From: Roseibium sp. Sym1
Lineage (GTDB): Bacteria; Pseudomonadota; Alphaproteobacteria; Rhizobiales; Stappiaceae
DNA: 64,000 nt
Assembly: GCF_027359675.1 (NCBI RefSeq)
Contig: NZ_CP114786.1
Span: 6,422,501 to 6,486,500 of the forward strand
Direction: 5' to 3'
Shown here: positions 55,849-64,000 of the stretch, in pieces
Layout of the letters: each line of letters starts with the position of its first letter
Numbering within the stretch: position 1 is the first letter of the stretch
Position numbers and translations under genes: made by a program
The notes under the pieces: generated by a model
What the model was told of the DNA's origin: nothing
Database searches by the model: none
Seen by the model: only the letters and a program-made list of their open reading frames with translations

Positions 55849-57147
55849 TCAGTACCGGTTGGCGATCGGAAGCTCTTCGGCCGGGAACAGGCTGATGACC
55901 TCGACGCCCGTGTCGGTGACGACCACCTCTTCCTCGATGCGGGCCGCCGAGTAGCCGTCCGCCGCCGGGCAATAGGTCTCCAGGGCGAAGACCATGCCGG
56001 TCTTGATCTCCATCGGGTGATCCAGCGAGACCGCGCGCGAGATGATCGGCCGCTCATGCAGGGCCAGGCCGAGCCCGTGGCCGAACTGCAGGCCGAAGGC
56101 AGCCTCCTCGCTCGGGAAGCCGAATTCCTCCGCCTTTGGCCAGACGGCAGCCACCTTGTCGGTGGAAACGCCGGGCTTGATCATCTCGATCGACGCGTCG
56201 ATCCACTCGCGCGCCTTCACATAGGCGTCGTGCTGGGCCGGCGTGGCGCGGCCGATGTTGAAGGTGCGGTAGTAGCAGGTCCGGTAGCCCTGGTAGGATT
56301 GCAGGATGTCGAAGAAGGCCTGGTCGCCGGGCCGGAAATAGCGGTCGGTGAAGTTGTGCGGATGCGGATTGCAGCGCTCGCCGGAGATCGCGTTGATCGC
56401 CTCGACATCGTCCGAGCCCATTTCGTAGAGCATCTTGTTGGACAGGGCGACGATGTCGTTCTCGCGAATGCCCGGTTTCAGCTCCTCGTAGATCATGTGG
56501 TAGACGCCGTCGACCATGGACGCCGCCTGGGTGAGCAGCTGGATCTCGTCCCAGTTCTTGATCTCGCGCGCCGCCAGCATGATCTGCTGGCCGTCGATGA
56601 CGTTCAGGCCTTCTTCCTGCAGTGCGTGGAACATGGCCGTCTCGGCATAATCGACGCCGACCGGCATGTCGGCCATGCCGGCATCGCGGATCAGGCCGGC
56701 AATGTCCCTTGCGTATTTGCGCATCAGGCCGAATTCCGGCGGGATGGTGCCGCGCATGCCGACGACGCCGGCCAGGCAATGGTCGGGCTCCAGCCAGTCG
56801 GAGAACTTCTTGTGGTGATAGGCGGCAGAGCCGAAGTCCCAGACATAGGGGGAATCGTCGCCGGTCAGCAGGCAGAAGCGGCACATCTTGTCCCGCTCCC
56901 ACTCGCCGATCTTGGTCGCCGACACGTAGCGGATGTTGTTGACGTCGAAAAGCAGCAGCGTGCCGGCCGGCGAGGCCTTCAGGGCTTCCCTTGTACGGGA
57001 CAGGCGGTAGCGGCGCAGGCGGTCATGGTCGATGCGGCGTTCAAAATCCACCGAGGTATGGCCCCAGGCAGGCAGGCGGTTCTCCCATCTCCAGTTCGGA
57101 TCGAGATCTTGAGGCGTCAGCAGGTTCGGTGTCAGTGCGCGGGACAT
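55849..57147 (-). CDS. M24 (aminopeptidase P/creatinase-fold) family protein
   Basis: A 432-aa pita-bread-fold protein, distantly like DddP and creatinase/Xaa-Pro peptidases. N-terminal domain to about 190, M24 domain after. Metal-ligand positions seen: Asp in FFDILQSYQGYR, His in FGHGLGLALHERP, Glu in VFALETYCP and Glu in ARIEEEVVV. The second Asp of the usual pattern is replaced by Cys (RTCYYRTF), so a normal dinuclear centre is doubtful. The ATG at 57147 has AAGGAGAA. Being inside a carbon-catabolic operon suggests a small-molecule hydrolase or lyase, not a peptidase. Confidence 0.85.
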   Translation of the reverse strand: MSRALTPNLLTPQDLDPNWRWENRLPAWGHTSVDFERRIDHDRLRRYRLSRTREALKASPAGTLLLFDVNNIRYVSATKIGEWERDKMCRFCLLTGDDSPYVWDFGSAAYHHKKFSDWLEPDHCLAGVVGMRGTIPPEFGLMRKYARDIAGLIRDAGMADMPVGVDYAETAMFHALQEEGLNVIDGQQIMLAAREIKNWDEIQLLTQAASMVDGVYHMIYEELKPGIRENDIVALSNKMLYEMGSDDVEAINAISGERCNPHPHNFTDRYFRPGDQAFFDILQSYQGYRTCYYRTFNIGRATPAQHDAYVKAREWIDASIEMIKPGVSTDKVAAVWPKAEEFGFPSEEAAFGLQFGHGLGLALHERPIISRAVSLDHPMEIKTGMVFALETYCPAADGYSAARIEEEVVVTDTGVEVISLFPAEELPIANRY

Positions 57148-57210
57148 GAGCTTCTCCTTCAGGCGCAGCATGCCGCGCCTGTTCCCATTGAATATCAGTA
57201 GGTTACGTCG

Positions 57211-58020
57211 TTATTGCATGATCATGCCGCCATCGATCATGATGAGCTGGCCGGTCATGTAGTCACTTTCGTCGGAACACAGGAACGCGGCGGTTCCCTT
57301 GACATCGTCGGGCGTGGACAGCTGCTTCATCAGGATCATGGTCTGGGCCAGGTGATCCATCGACTGGCCTTCCTTCTCGAACATTCCGATCTCGACGAGA
57401 TCCTTGTCGAGCTGTTCCCAGAGTTCGGTCTTCACCACCCCCGGGCCGTAGCCGTTCACCGTGATCTTGTGTTCCCAGAGCGCCTTGGCCCCGCCGATGA
57501 TCATCGCGAGCGCGCAGTATTTGGAACAGGAATAGGGCACCACATCGAGAAACGCCGTGCGCGAGACGATGCTGCCCACATTGATGATCTTGTAGGGATG
57601 ATCGTCCATCGGTCCCTGGGCGATCATCTTCTTGGCCGCCTCCTGCATGCCGAACAGCATGCCCTTGGCGTTGATGTTCATGATCAGGTCCCAGTTGTCC
57701 TCGTCGATGTCGAGAAACATCTTGGGTTTGTTCACGCCGGCATTGTTGATCATGATGTTGATCGAACCGAACTCCTCCGCCGTCGCGTTGACAGCGGATG
57801 TGTGGTCACCGCGTTTGGTGACGTCGAGCCCGAACGCGATTGCCCTGCCGTTGCCGGCCGCGTTGATCCGGCCGGCGACCTCGTTGACCCCGTCGACATT
57901 GATGTCACCCAGCGCGACATTGGCCCCCTGCGCGGCAAAATACTCCGCGTTGGCAGCCCCCATGCCCTGTGCGGCACCGGTGATCAGAATGTTCTTTCCC
58001 TTAAGGCGTTCGGGGTCCAT
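57211..58020 (-). CDS. SDR-family oxidoreductase (leftward operon)
   Basis: A 269-aa classical short-chain dehydrogenase: cofactor motif TGAAQGMGAA (about 15-24), NNAG, and catalytic Ser...Tyr-x3-Lys as PYSCSKYCAL. It shares unusual stretches (NNAGVNKP, PGVVKTELWEQ) with the SDR at 61121, so the two are paralogs. It lies 12 bp after the fusion-regulator gene. The substrate is probably a polyol or hydroxy acid of the same pathway. Confidence 0.92.
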   Translation of the reverse strand: MDPERLKGKNILITGAAQGMGAANAEYFAAQGANVALGDINVDGVNEVAGRINAAGNGRAIAFGLDVTKRGDHTSAVNATAEEFGSINIMINNAGVNKPKMFLDIDEDNWDLIMNINAKGMLFGMQEAAKKMIAQGPMDDHPYKIINVGSIVSRTAFLDVVPYSCSKYCALAMIIGGAKALWEHKITVNGYGPGVVKTELWEQLDKDLVEIGMFEKEGQSMDHLAQTMILMKQLSTPDDVKGTAAFLCSDESDYMTGQLIMIDGGMIMQ

Positions 58021-58032
58021 GAATTCCTCCCA

Positions 58033-59787
58033 TTATGGTTTTCCCGCCTCCCGCAAGATCCGGTCGGCGCGCTTCTGGGCCGCTTTCAGCGCAGCTTTCG
58101 GTGTCTGAACGCCGCGCAGCATGTCGTGGCATTCCTCTCCGCACACGCGGATGATGTTGTTGATTTCCGGGATCGGCGGGCGCGGCCAGAACTGCAGCTC
58201 GTCGCGCCAGGACATGGCGTCCACCGCCTCGAAGATCGGCGACAGCCGGCGAACTTCCGGATCGGCTCCCACGGAATAGCGCGGGTTGGTGCGGCTGCCG
58301 TGCTCGACATAGAGCTTCTGCGCCTCCGGCGAGGTGAACACGATCAGGGCCTCCGCGGCCGCTTCCAACCGTTCCGGCGCGATGTTCGAGGGGATGCACA
58401 GCAGGTAGCCGCCCACAGGCGCGATGTTGGATGCCTTCGGACCGGAAGGATGCGGCAGGTAGCCGACCTTGCCGAACGCGGCGCACGCCGGGTTCTGTTC
58501 GAAATACGGCGCCAGCAGCGTGTAGCCATAGGCCATGGCGACCTTGCCGTTCGCAAAGGGCCGGACGCGCTCGTACCAGGACATCGACAGAATGTCCGGC
58601 GGCGAATAATGCAGCAGCTCCATGAGATATTCGGCTGCAGCCAGGCCCCTTTCCGTGTCGATGGTGGCGCGGTGCTCACCGTCCGCGAGCCGCGAGGCGT
58701 CAAATCCGCCCGCCTGCCTCGGAAGATCCAGAACAGGCTGACCGAAATCGGCGCAGGTCATCATGAAGGTGTGGCCGAGGGCGGTGCCGCGGGCGGCGTT
58801 CCACGCAATGCCGTAGCGCCCCTGTGCCGGTTCGTGCAGCACCTTGGCGGCCTTCAGCAGTGCGTCGGTCGTGTGTGGTGGTTCCAGTCCCGCTTCGGCC
58901 AGCAGGTCGCGGCGGTAGAACAGCAATTCAGGCGTCGTTTGAGACGGCACGCCGTACGCCTGCCCGTTCCAGTGAGCAGCCTGCCAGCCGGCGGTGTGAA
59001 AGTCGCTGGGATTGAGACGCTCGACGTCGAGCGCCTTGTCGAGCGGCATCAGGTAACCGTTTCCGGCAAATTCTCCGACCCAGGGCAGGTCGAGCGCAAT
59101 CAGGTCATAGCGGCTGGTCGGTCGCTGGGCGTTCTTCACCGCCTCGTCGTGCAGCCTGTCGATGGAGAAGGCCCGCTGCTGGATCGGGCAACCGACCACC
59201 TGTTCGATCTGGCGCTTGAGCCCGTGCATGACCATGAAGGTCGGGTCGCCATGCACGAGAACACGCAAGCCGCCGGACAGCTTCAGCGGATCGAGCAGAA
59301 CCTGCGGCGGCTGGATGGTCTGTGCCTCGAGATAGGACCCGCCGAAATAATAGTCCTGGGTGCCGGCCCGCTTTTCGGCGGTGCCGAAATGCTGCGCCGC
59401 GAGCCGGCGGACACGGCTGCTGAACTGGGTCCAGGATTCCAGCATGTCCGCGCTCGGGTGGAGGGAGAAGCTGCGGCCTGAGGCCGTGCGGGGCCGCTGC
59501 TCGACCAGACCGCTGTCGACCATCTCCTTGATCCGGCGGGTCGCCGTGGCATAGGGCACGCCGGACGCGCCGATCAGCGATGTCGGCGTGACAACCTTTG
59601 CCTCCAGATGTCTTTGAACCAGATAGGCCGACATTTTGACATACGGGTTCGGCACAGACATTTCGATCAGACCGTCAAGCTCGCCGTCGAAACTCTCCAG
59701 GAACGAAAGCACCTCGAGAATCTCCGTTTTGGCCTGCGGTGTGAGAAATGACGTTTCGCGAACCAGCTCTCCTTCATTGTGGTTCAT
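58033..59787 (-). CDS. Winged-helix / solute-binding-protein fusion regulator
   Basis: A 584-aa protein with no signal peptide. Residues about 50-112 form a winged helix (SAYLVQRHLEAKVVTPTSLI, recognition helix near 78-91 ATATRRIKEMV, wing GLVEQRPRTASGRSFSLH). Residues about 174-565 are an ABC-type family 1 extracellular solute-binding fold (NPSDFHTAGWQAAHWNGQAY, PFANGKVAMAYGYTLLAPYF, VFTSPEAQKLYVEHGSR). So a normally periplasmic receptor fold appears to act as a cytoplasmic ligand sensor on a DNA-binding protein. It heads the leftward operon and faces the rightward transporter operon, the likely targets. Confidence 0.85.
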   Translation of the reverse strand: MNHNEGELVRETSFLTPQAKTEILEVLSFLESFDGELDGLIEMSVPNPYVKMSAYLVQRHLEAKVVTPTSLIGASGVPYATATRRIKEMVDSGLVEQRPRTASGRSFSLHPSADMLESWTQFSSRVRRLAAQHFGTAEKRAGTQDYYFGGSYLEAQTIQPPQVLLDPLKLSGGLRVLVHGDPTFMVMHGLKRQIEQVVGCPIQQRAFSIDRLHDEAVKNAQRPTSRYDLIALDLPWVGEFAGNGYLMPLDKALDVERLNPSDFHTAGWQAAHWNGQAYGVPSQTTPELLFYRRDLLAEAGLEPPHTTDALLKAAKVLHEPAQGRYGIAWNAARGTALGHTFMMTCADFGQPVLDLPRQAGGFDASRLADGEHRATIDTERGLAAAEYLMELLHYSPPDILSMSWYERVRPFANGKVAMAYGYTLLAPYFEQNPACAAFGKVGYLPHPSGPKASNIAPVGGYLLCIPSNIAPERLEAAAEALIVFTSPEAQKLYVEHGSRTNPRYSVGADPEVRRLSPIFEAVDAMSWRDELQFWPRPPIPEINNIIRVCGEECHDMLRGVQTPKAALKAAQKRADRILREAGKP

Positions 59788-59915
59788 CTCGCGTCTCCAA
59801 GATCCGGACGGGACAAACCACTGTTGCGTTTCCTCAGATTGAATATTTTTTGGATCGACATTGATCGTGCCCCAAAGAGTGTGTGAGCCTGCAATCCGGC
59901 TAAATGGCCAAATTG

Positions 59916-59951
59916 TTCATTCTGGATATTAAAACATTCATTTTGGATATT
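59916..59951. promoter_or_regulatory. Two direct-repeat operator candidates
   Basis: TTCATTCTGGATATT (59916-59930) and TTCATTTTGGATATT (59937-59951) differ at one base and are exactly 21 bp apart, two helical turns. They lie in the 293-bp gap between the fusion regulator (start 59787) and the binding-protein gene (start 60081), an apt place for its binding site. The regulator-site pairing is inference. Confidence 0.6.
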
Positions 59952-60080
59952 TTCGATGGCGCGGCATCATCGGCCTCCATGCAGGCTTGTCGTCGACGCT
60001 CAAGACGAGTGCGACATCCGCGTCAGGAGGAGATGCGGAGAAGATCAAGACCCCACCGGTCTTCACGGGAGGAAAACAGA

Positions 60081-61043
60081 ATGACGTACCAGTTTCGCTC
60101 GTTGCTCGTGGCAACGACCGCCGTCGCAGGCCTGGCCCTTGCTACTGCAGCTTCCGCCGAAACGATGAAAATCGGCATCACGCAGAACAATGTCGGCGTC
60201 GACAGCTACCAGACGACCTACGAAAAAGCCTTCATTGCCGCCGCTGACGCCAACGCCGATGTCGAGACCGTCGTGCTGGATGCCGGTGGCGACGTTGCGC
60301 GCCAGATCGCGCAGATGGAAGACCTGATCCAGCAGGAAGTCGATGCCATCATCATCTGGCCGACCAACGGCGAGGCCGTGATCCCGGCTGTCCGCAAGGC
60401 CCACAAGGCCGGCATTCCGGTGATCGTGACCAACTCGAACATCGCCGAGCAGGGCTTCGAATTCGTCAAGTCCTTCTCCGGGCCGGACAACATCACCCAG
60501 GGCAAGCGCTCTGCCGAGATCATGTGCGACAAGTTCAAGGATATGGGCATCGAAAACGAAGCCAAAGTCGTGCACATCACCGGTCAGCCCGGCTACACGA
60601 CCGCAATCGAGCGCGCGAAGGGTTTCGACGATCGTCTGCCTGAGGTCTGCCCGAATGTGACGCAGATCGACAAGCAACCAGGTGACTGGAACCGCGAGAA
60701 GTCCCAAAAGGTGATGGAAGCCTTTCTGGTAAAATATGATGACATCGACGGCGTTTATGCCGGTGATGACAACATGGGGGTCGGTGCACTGAACGCCGCG
60801 AAGGCCGCCGGGCGCGAAGGCATCATCTTTGTCGGCGCCACCAACTTCGCCGTCGGCTATGAAGCCATGGACCGTGGCGAATACTGGGGCTCCATCTACC
60901 AGTCCCCGGTGGATGACGCCGAGGCCGCGCTCCAGACCGCCATTGATGTGCTGTCCGGCAAGGACGTGCCGTTCCTGAACTATTTCGACACCCCGAAGAT
61001 CACCCAGGACAACATGGCCGAATTCTCCAAGCCGGTCTTCTAA
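60081..61043 (+). CDS. Periplasmic sugar-binding protein (locus 4)
   Basis: A 320-aa periplasmic-binding-protein type I receptor with a signal peptide ending ASA|ETM (about 26). Typical elements: ITQNNVGVDSYQTTYEKAF, DAIIIWPTNGEAVIPAV, ITGQPGYTTAIERAKGF and YAGDDNMGVGALNAAKAAG. The start is the ATG after GGGAGG, although the frame extends upstream without support. It heads the rightward operon and delivers to the two permeases downstream. The ligand is unknown. Confidence 0.92.
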   Translation: MTYQFRSLLVATTAVAGLALATAASAETMKIGITQNNVGVDSYQTTYEKAFIAAADANADVETVVLDAGGDVARQIAQMEDLIQQEVDAIIIWPTNGEAVIPAVRKAHKAGIPVIVTNSNIAEQGFEFVKSFSGPDNITQGKRSAEIMCDKFKDMGIENEAKVVHITGQPGYTTAIERAKGFDDRLPEVCPNVTQIDKQPGDWNREKSQKVMEAFLVKYDDIDGVYAGDDNMGVGALNAAKAAGREGIIFVGATNFAVGYEAMDRGEYWGSIYQSPVDDAEAALQTAIDVLSGKDVPFLNYFDTPKITQDNMAEFSKPVF

Positions 61044-61057
61044 GACAAGCCCGACCT

Positions 61058-61087
61058 GGGCGCGGGCTCCCACCCGCGCCCCTTTTT
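61058..61087 (+). terminator. Attenuating terminator after the binding-protein gene
   Basis: GGGCGCGGG (61058-61066) pairs with CCCGCGCCC (61073-61081), followed by C and five T. It lies 14 bp after the stop and 39 bp before the next gene, so it probably lowers rather than stops downstream expression. Confidence 0.7.
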
Positions 61088-61120
61088 CTTCAAGACGTTT
61101 CAAGTGACCGGGAGGAAACC

Positions 61121-61918
61121 ATGGGCCGGGTGTCCGGGCGTTCCTGCATTGTGACCGGCGCTGCCAGGGGGATTGGCCGCGCAATCGGCGAAGCACTTCT
61201 CGACGAGGGCGCGCTGGTCTGTTTCGCCGATATCAACGGCGACCAGGCCAGGTCCGTTGCAGCGGCGAATAGCGAGCGGGCCGAAAGAAACGGCGGGCGG
61301 GCGACCTGGGCTGACGTCGATGTGACCAGCCGGGACGCGGTCCGGGCGATGATCGAAAAGACCGTCGCGGAGTTCGGCCGGCTCGACGTGAAATTCAACA
61401 ATGCCGGCGTCAACAAGCCGATGAATTTCCTCGACGTGACCGAGGACAACTGGAATTTCGTCATGGGCGTGAACGGTCTCGGCTGCCTGATCGGCATGCA
61501 GGAGGCGGCCCGCCAGATGATCGCGCAGGGCGGTGGCGGCAAGATCGTCAACACCGCCTCGATCGCCAGCCGCCAGGGCTTCGACAACGTGGCCCCCTAC
61601 TGCGCCTCGAAATGGGCGGTGGTGTCGCTGACCCAGTCGGGCGCGCGGGACCTGGCCAAGCACGACATCACGGTCACGGGCTTCGCGCCCGGTGTCGTCG
61701 CCACCGAAATGTGGGAACAGGTCGACGAAGACCTGATGCGCATCGGCGCCTCCGCAAAGCCTGGCGAGGCCATGGAGGCGTTTTCTGCCGATATCCTGCG
61801 CGGCCGTGTGGCAACGCCGGCGGATATCACGGGAACGACGACTTTCCTGGCCTCGCGTGACAGCGACTACATGACCGGGCAGATTGTCATGATCGATGGC
61901 GGCATGACGCTCGTATAG
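61121..61918 (+). CDS. SDR-family oxidoreductase (rightward operon)
   Basis: A 265-aa classical SDR: cofactor motif TGAARGIGRA (about 12-21), NNAG, catalytic Tyr-x3-Lys in APYCASKWAVV, and C-terminal SDYMTGQIVMIDGGM. Paralog of the SDR at 57211 (shared NNAGVNKPMNFLDV-like and ATEMWEQVDEDL-like stretches). It lies between receptor and permease genes, so it should act on the imported compound. The start has GGGAGG 6 bp upstream. Confidence 0.93.
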   Translation: MGRVSGRSCIVTGAARGIGRAIGEALLDEGALVCFADINGDQARSVAAANSERAERNGGRATWADVDVTSRDAVRAMIEKTVAEFGRLDVKFNNAGVNKPMNFLDVTEDNWNFVMGVNGLGCLIGMQEAARQMIAQGGGGKIVNTASIASRQGFDNVAPYCASKWAVVSLTQSGARDLAKHDITVTGFAPGVVATEMWEQVDEDLMRIGASAKPGEAMEAFSADILRGRVATPADITGTTTFLASRDSDYMTGQIVMIDGGMTLV

Positions 61919-61971
61919 AAGAATCAACAGGTTAGAACAATCTGACCGACCGGGACTCCAGGGAGGATCTG

Positions 61972-63003
61972 TTGTCCGACATAACGACAAAGGCAGAAAG
62001 CCGTTCCGGCGGCACCAAGGAGAGACCTATGCGGCCGTCCAACCTGTCGGGCGTGGGGACATTCCTTGCGAAGCAGGGCATTCTCGTGGCCTTCGCCCTG
62101 TTCATGATCGGCTTCACGATCGCCAATGAACGTTTCCTGGACCCGGACAACATCATGGGCGTGGTCCGTTCCTCGGCCATCCTGGGCGTGATGGCGCTCG
62201 GCGTGACCTTTGTTGTCATCAGCGGCAACCTGGATCTGTCGGTCGGCTCGATGATGTCCTTCGCGACCATCGTGGTCCTCGACCTGCACGACAAGATCGG
62301 TCCGACGCTGGCCATACCGTCGATGTATGCCATGGTGCTTTGCCTTGGCGCTTTCATCGGCTTCCTGGTCGGTTATCTCAAGCTCAATTCCCTCATCGTC
62401 ACGCTGGGCATGCTGTCGGCGATCCACGGCCTGACACTGACCTATTCGGGCGGCAAGAACATGGACATTGCCGACAAGGAGGGCACCTGGTTCAGCTTCT
62501 TCGGCCAGTCCGACGTGCTCGGCATTCCCGTGCCGATCCTGATCTTCGCGCTGGTGGCCTCGGTGCTCGGGATCATGCTTGCCAAGACCCCGTTCGGCCG
62601 CAAGGTCTATGCCGTAGGCGGCAACGGCACAGCGGCGACCTTTTCCGGCATCCGCCGGGCGCGCGTGGTGTTCTGCTGCTACCTGATGTCGGCCCTCTGC
62701 GTCGGCACGGCCGGCCTGCTCCAGGCCAGCCGGTCGCTGGGCAGCCAGAACACCGTCGGCCAGGGGCTCGAGCTGGAAGTCCTTGCCGCGATCATCCTCG
62801 GCGGTGCCTCGCTGCTCGGCGGATCCGGCACCATTTTCAAGACCGTCATCGGCGTCCTGATCCTCGGTTTCATCCAGAACGGCCTCCTTCTGGTCGGGCT
62901 GCAGTTCTACGCCCAGTACGTCGTCACCTGGATCATCATCATCCTTGCAGTCTGGCTCGACATCGCGGCCAAGCGCGGCAAGCTCTGGTCACCGATTGCG
63001 TAG
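61972..63003 (+). CDS. CUT2 ABC transporter permease 1 (locus 4)
   Basis: A 343-aa multi-spanning permease with SGNLDLSVGSMMSFATIVVL near residue 85 and GQGLELEVLAAIILGGASLL in the C half. A TTG start at 61972 has GGGAGGA well placed; an ATG at 62029 preceded by AAGGAGAG is a strong alternative giving 324 aa. The first of two adjacent, different permeases that likely form a heterodimeric channel. Confidence 0.92.
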   Translation: MSDITTKAESRSGGTKERPMRPSNLSGVGTFLAKQGILVAFALFMIGFTIANERFLDPDNIMGVVRSSAILGVMALGVTFVVISGNLDLSVGSMMSFATIVVLDLHDKIGPTLAIPSMYAMVLCLGAFIGFLVGYLKLNSLIVTLGMLSAIHGLTLTYSGGKNMDIADKEGTWFSFFGQSDVLGIPVPILIFALVASVLGIMLAKTPFGRKVYAVGGNGTAATFSGIRRARVVFCCYLMSALCVGTAGLLQASRSLGSQNTVGQGLELEVLAAIILGGASLLGGSGTIFKTVIGVLILGFIQNGLLLVGLQFYAQYVVTWIIIILAVWLDIAAKRGKLWSPIA

Positions 63004-63013
63004 GGGGAAGCAC

Positions 63014-64000
63014 ATGGAACCGGGCACACTCAGCACCTTTCTGAAGCGCGGCGCGATCTGGGGTTTCATCGTCGTGGAGCTGATCTTCTTCTCCATCGCC
63101 GGCGAATACCTGTCGCTCAGCGACAAGGCCTTCATGGACGTCGACAACATGCTGCTTCTGTTCAAGCAGTCGGCCCCGATCGGCATCATCGCCATCGGCA
63201 TGACCATCATCATGATCAACGGCAATATCGACCTCAGCGTCGGCGCGACCTTCGCCCTGAGCGCCGTGGTGCTGCTGGACAGCATGACATGGCCGATCTT
63301 CGCCGGTCTCGGCGACTGGGTCATCCCGATTTCCTGGGGGCTCGCCCTGATGACTGGGATCGTTCTCGGCGCACTGAACGGCCTGATCGTCTGGAAAACC
63401 GGCGTCGATGCCTTCATCGTCACGCTCGGCGCCATGCTCGGCTATCGTGGCCTGGTGTTCATGTATAATGGCGAACAGCCGACCTCACACCTCAACTGGA
63501 CCTTGGTGGATTTCGCCGAGGCGCAGTTCCTGGGTCTGCACACCGCCACCTGGTTCCTGATCGCCGTCACCGCCGTGATCTGGTTCGTGATGAACCGCAC
63601 CGTGCATGGCCGCAACGCCTATGCCATCGGCGACAACCGCACCGCCGCGATCAACGCCGGCATTCGCGTCGGCCCGCACATGATGATCAACTTCATGATC
63701 ATCGGCTTCCTGGCCTCGCTGTCCGCCGTGGTCTTCTATTCCGAATCCGGGTCCGTGAACCCCAATGACGGCGAACTCTACGAACTCTGGGTGATCACCG
63801 CGGTCGTCCTGGGCGGCACCAAGCTGACCGGCGGCGCCGGCTCGGTGCTCTCGACCTTGGGCGGCGTTCTGGCGATCCAGTTGCTGCGCAAGGGGCTCGG
63901 CCATATCGGCGCGGATACCGAAACCGTCAACCTGGTGATCGGCCTGATCCTGATCGCGGTCCTGTTCCTGGACCGTCAATTGAACCTCAAGGGCCGGGAG
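63014..64000 (+). CDS. CUT2 ABC transporter permease 2 (locus 4), cut by window end
   Basis: An open frame from ATG 63014 (after GGGGGAAG) to the window end, 329 codons without stop. It shows MTIIMINGNIDLSVGATFAL near residue 65, DAFIVTLGAMLGYRGLVF, and WVITAVVLGGTKLTGGAGSV, all CUT2 permease features. It starts 10 bp after the first permease. The missing ATPase gene is expected just beyond the window. Confidence 0.92.
   Translation, partial: MEPGTLSTFLKRGAIWGFIVVELIFFSIAGEYLSLSDKAFMDVDNMLLLFKQSAPIGIIAIGMTIIMINGNIDLSVGATFALSAVVLLDSMTWPIFAGLGDWVIPISWGLALMTGIVLGALNGLIVWKTGVDAFIVTLGAMLGYRGLVFMYNGEQPTSHLNWTLVDFAEAQFLGLHTATWFLIAVTAVIWFVMNRTVHGRNAYAIGDNRTAAINAGIRVGPHMMINFMIIGFLASLSAVVFYSESGSVNPNDGELYELWVITAVVLGGTKLTGGAGSVLSTLGGVLAIQLLRKGLGHIGADTETVNLVIGLILIAVLFLDRQLNLKGRE

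Overview
The window looks like the chromosome of a marine alphaproteobacterium of the Hyphomicrobiales, most like Roseibium/Labrenzia (Stappiaceae). The evidence is high GC, the gbpR/chvE-gguABC sugar locus known from Agrobacterium, and the alphaproteobacterial housekeeping order murA - DUF2948 - hisD - UPF0262 - LMW phosphatase - infA - maf - yacG. No rRNA, CRISPR array or prophage was seen. Two tRNAs are present: Phe(GAA) and Thr(GGT). || Layout. 1-1041: LysR regulator with its own operator repeats, divergent from a gene cut by the window edge. 1033-8692: sugar locus 1, with a LacI regulator, CUT2 ABC transporter (ATPase, permease, binding protein), TIM-barrel epimerase and Gfo/Idh dehydrogenase; LacI-type operators lie in front of the transporter and of the dehydrogenase, and a 266-bp inverted-repeat element sits inside the locus. 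9255-14615: sugar locus 2, a ytfQRT-yjfF type galactofuranose transporter ending in a GntR/FadR-type regulator, with a 35-bp palindrome in front. 14763-25037: sugar locus 3, chvE-gguABC plus the non-phosphorylative L-arabinose/D-galactose oxidation enzymes (sugar 1-dehydrogenase, aldonate dehydratase, GguC, ketoglutarate-semialdehyde dehydrogenase), with gbpR divergent. || 25515-34043: one giant gene (2842 aa) built from five 530-aa LamG-linker-RTX units plus a last LamG-like domain; probably a secreted surface protein. 34475-38772: a TPR/outer-membrane beta-barrel protein and a FecR-domain protein with a TbpB-like C-terminal barrel, which together resemble a Slam/type XI secretion pair. 39018-40613: 5'-nucleotidase with a Pho box. 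|| 41035-49495: the housekeeping block, interrupted between murA and the DUF2948 gene by an AT-richer toxin-antitoxin pair (DUF5615/DUF433) and a frameshifted DUF3124 gene. || 50096-64000: sugar locus 4, two divergent operons. Leftward: a winged-helix/solute-binding-protein fusion regulator, SDR, M24-fold protein, E1-alpha, E1-beta, lipoyl protein, succinate-semialdehyde-type dehydrogenase and E2 catalytic protein. Rightward: periplasmic binding protein, a second SDR, and two CUT2 permeases, the last cut by the window end. The fusion regulator and the unusual catabolic cluster make this the best candidate for an undescribed system. The four CUT2 transporters, each paired with its own regulator and oxidative enzymes, suggest the region is a sugar-scavenging island.
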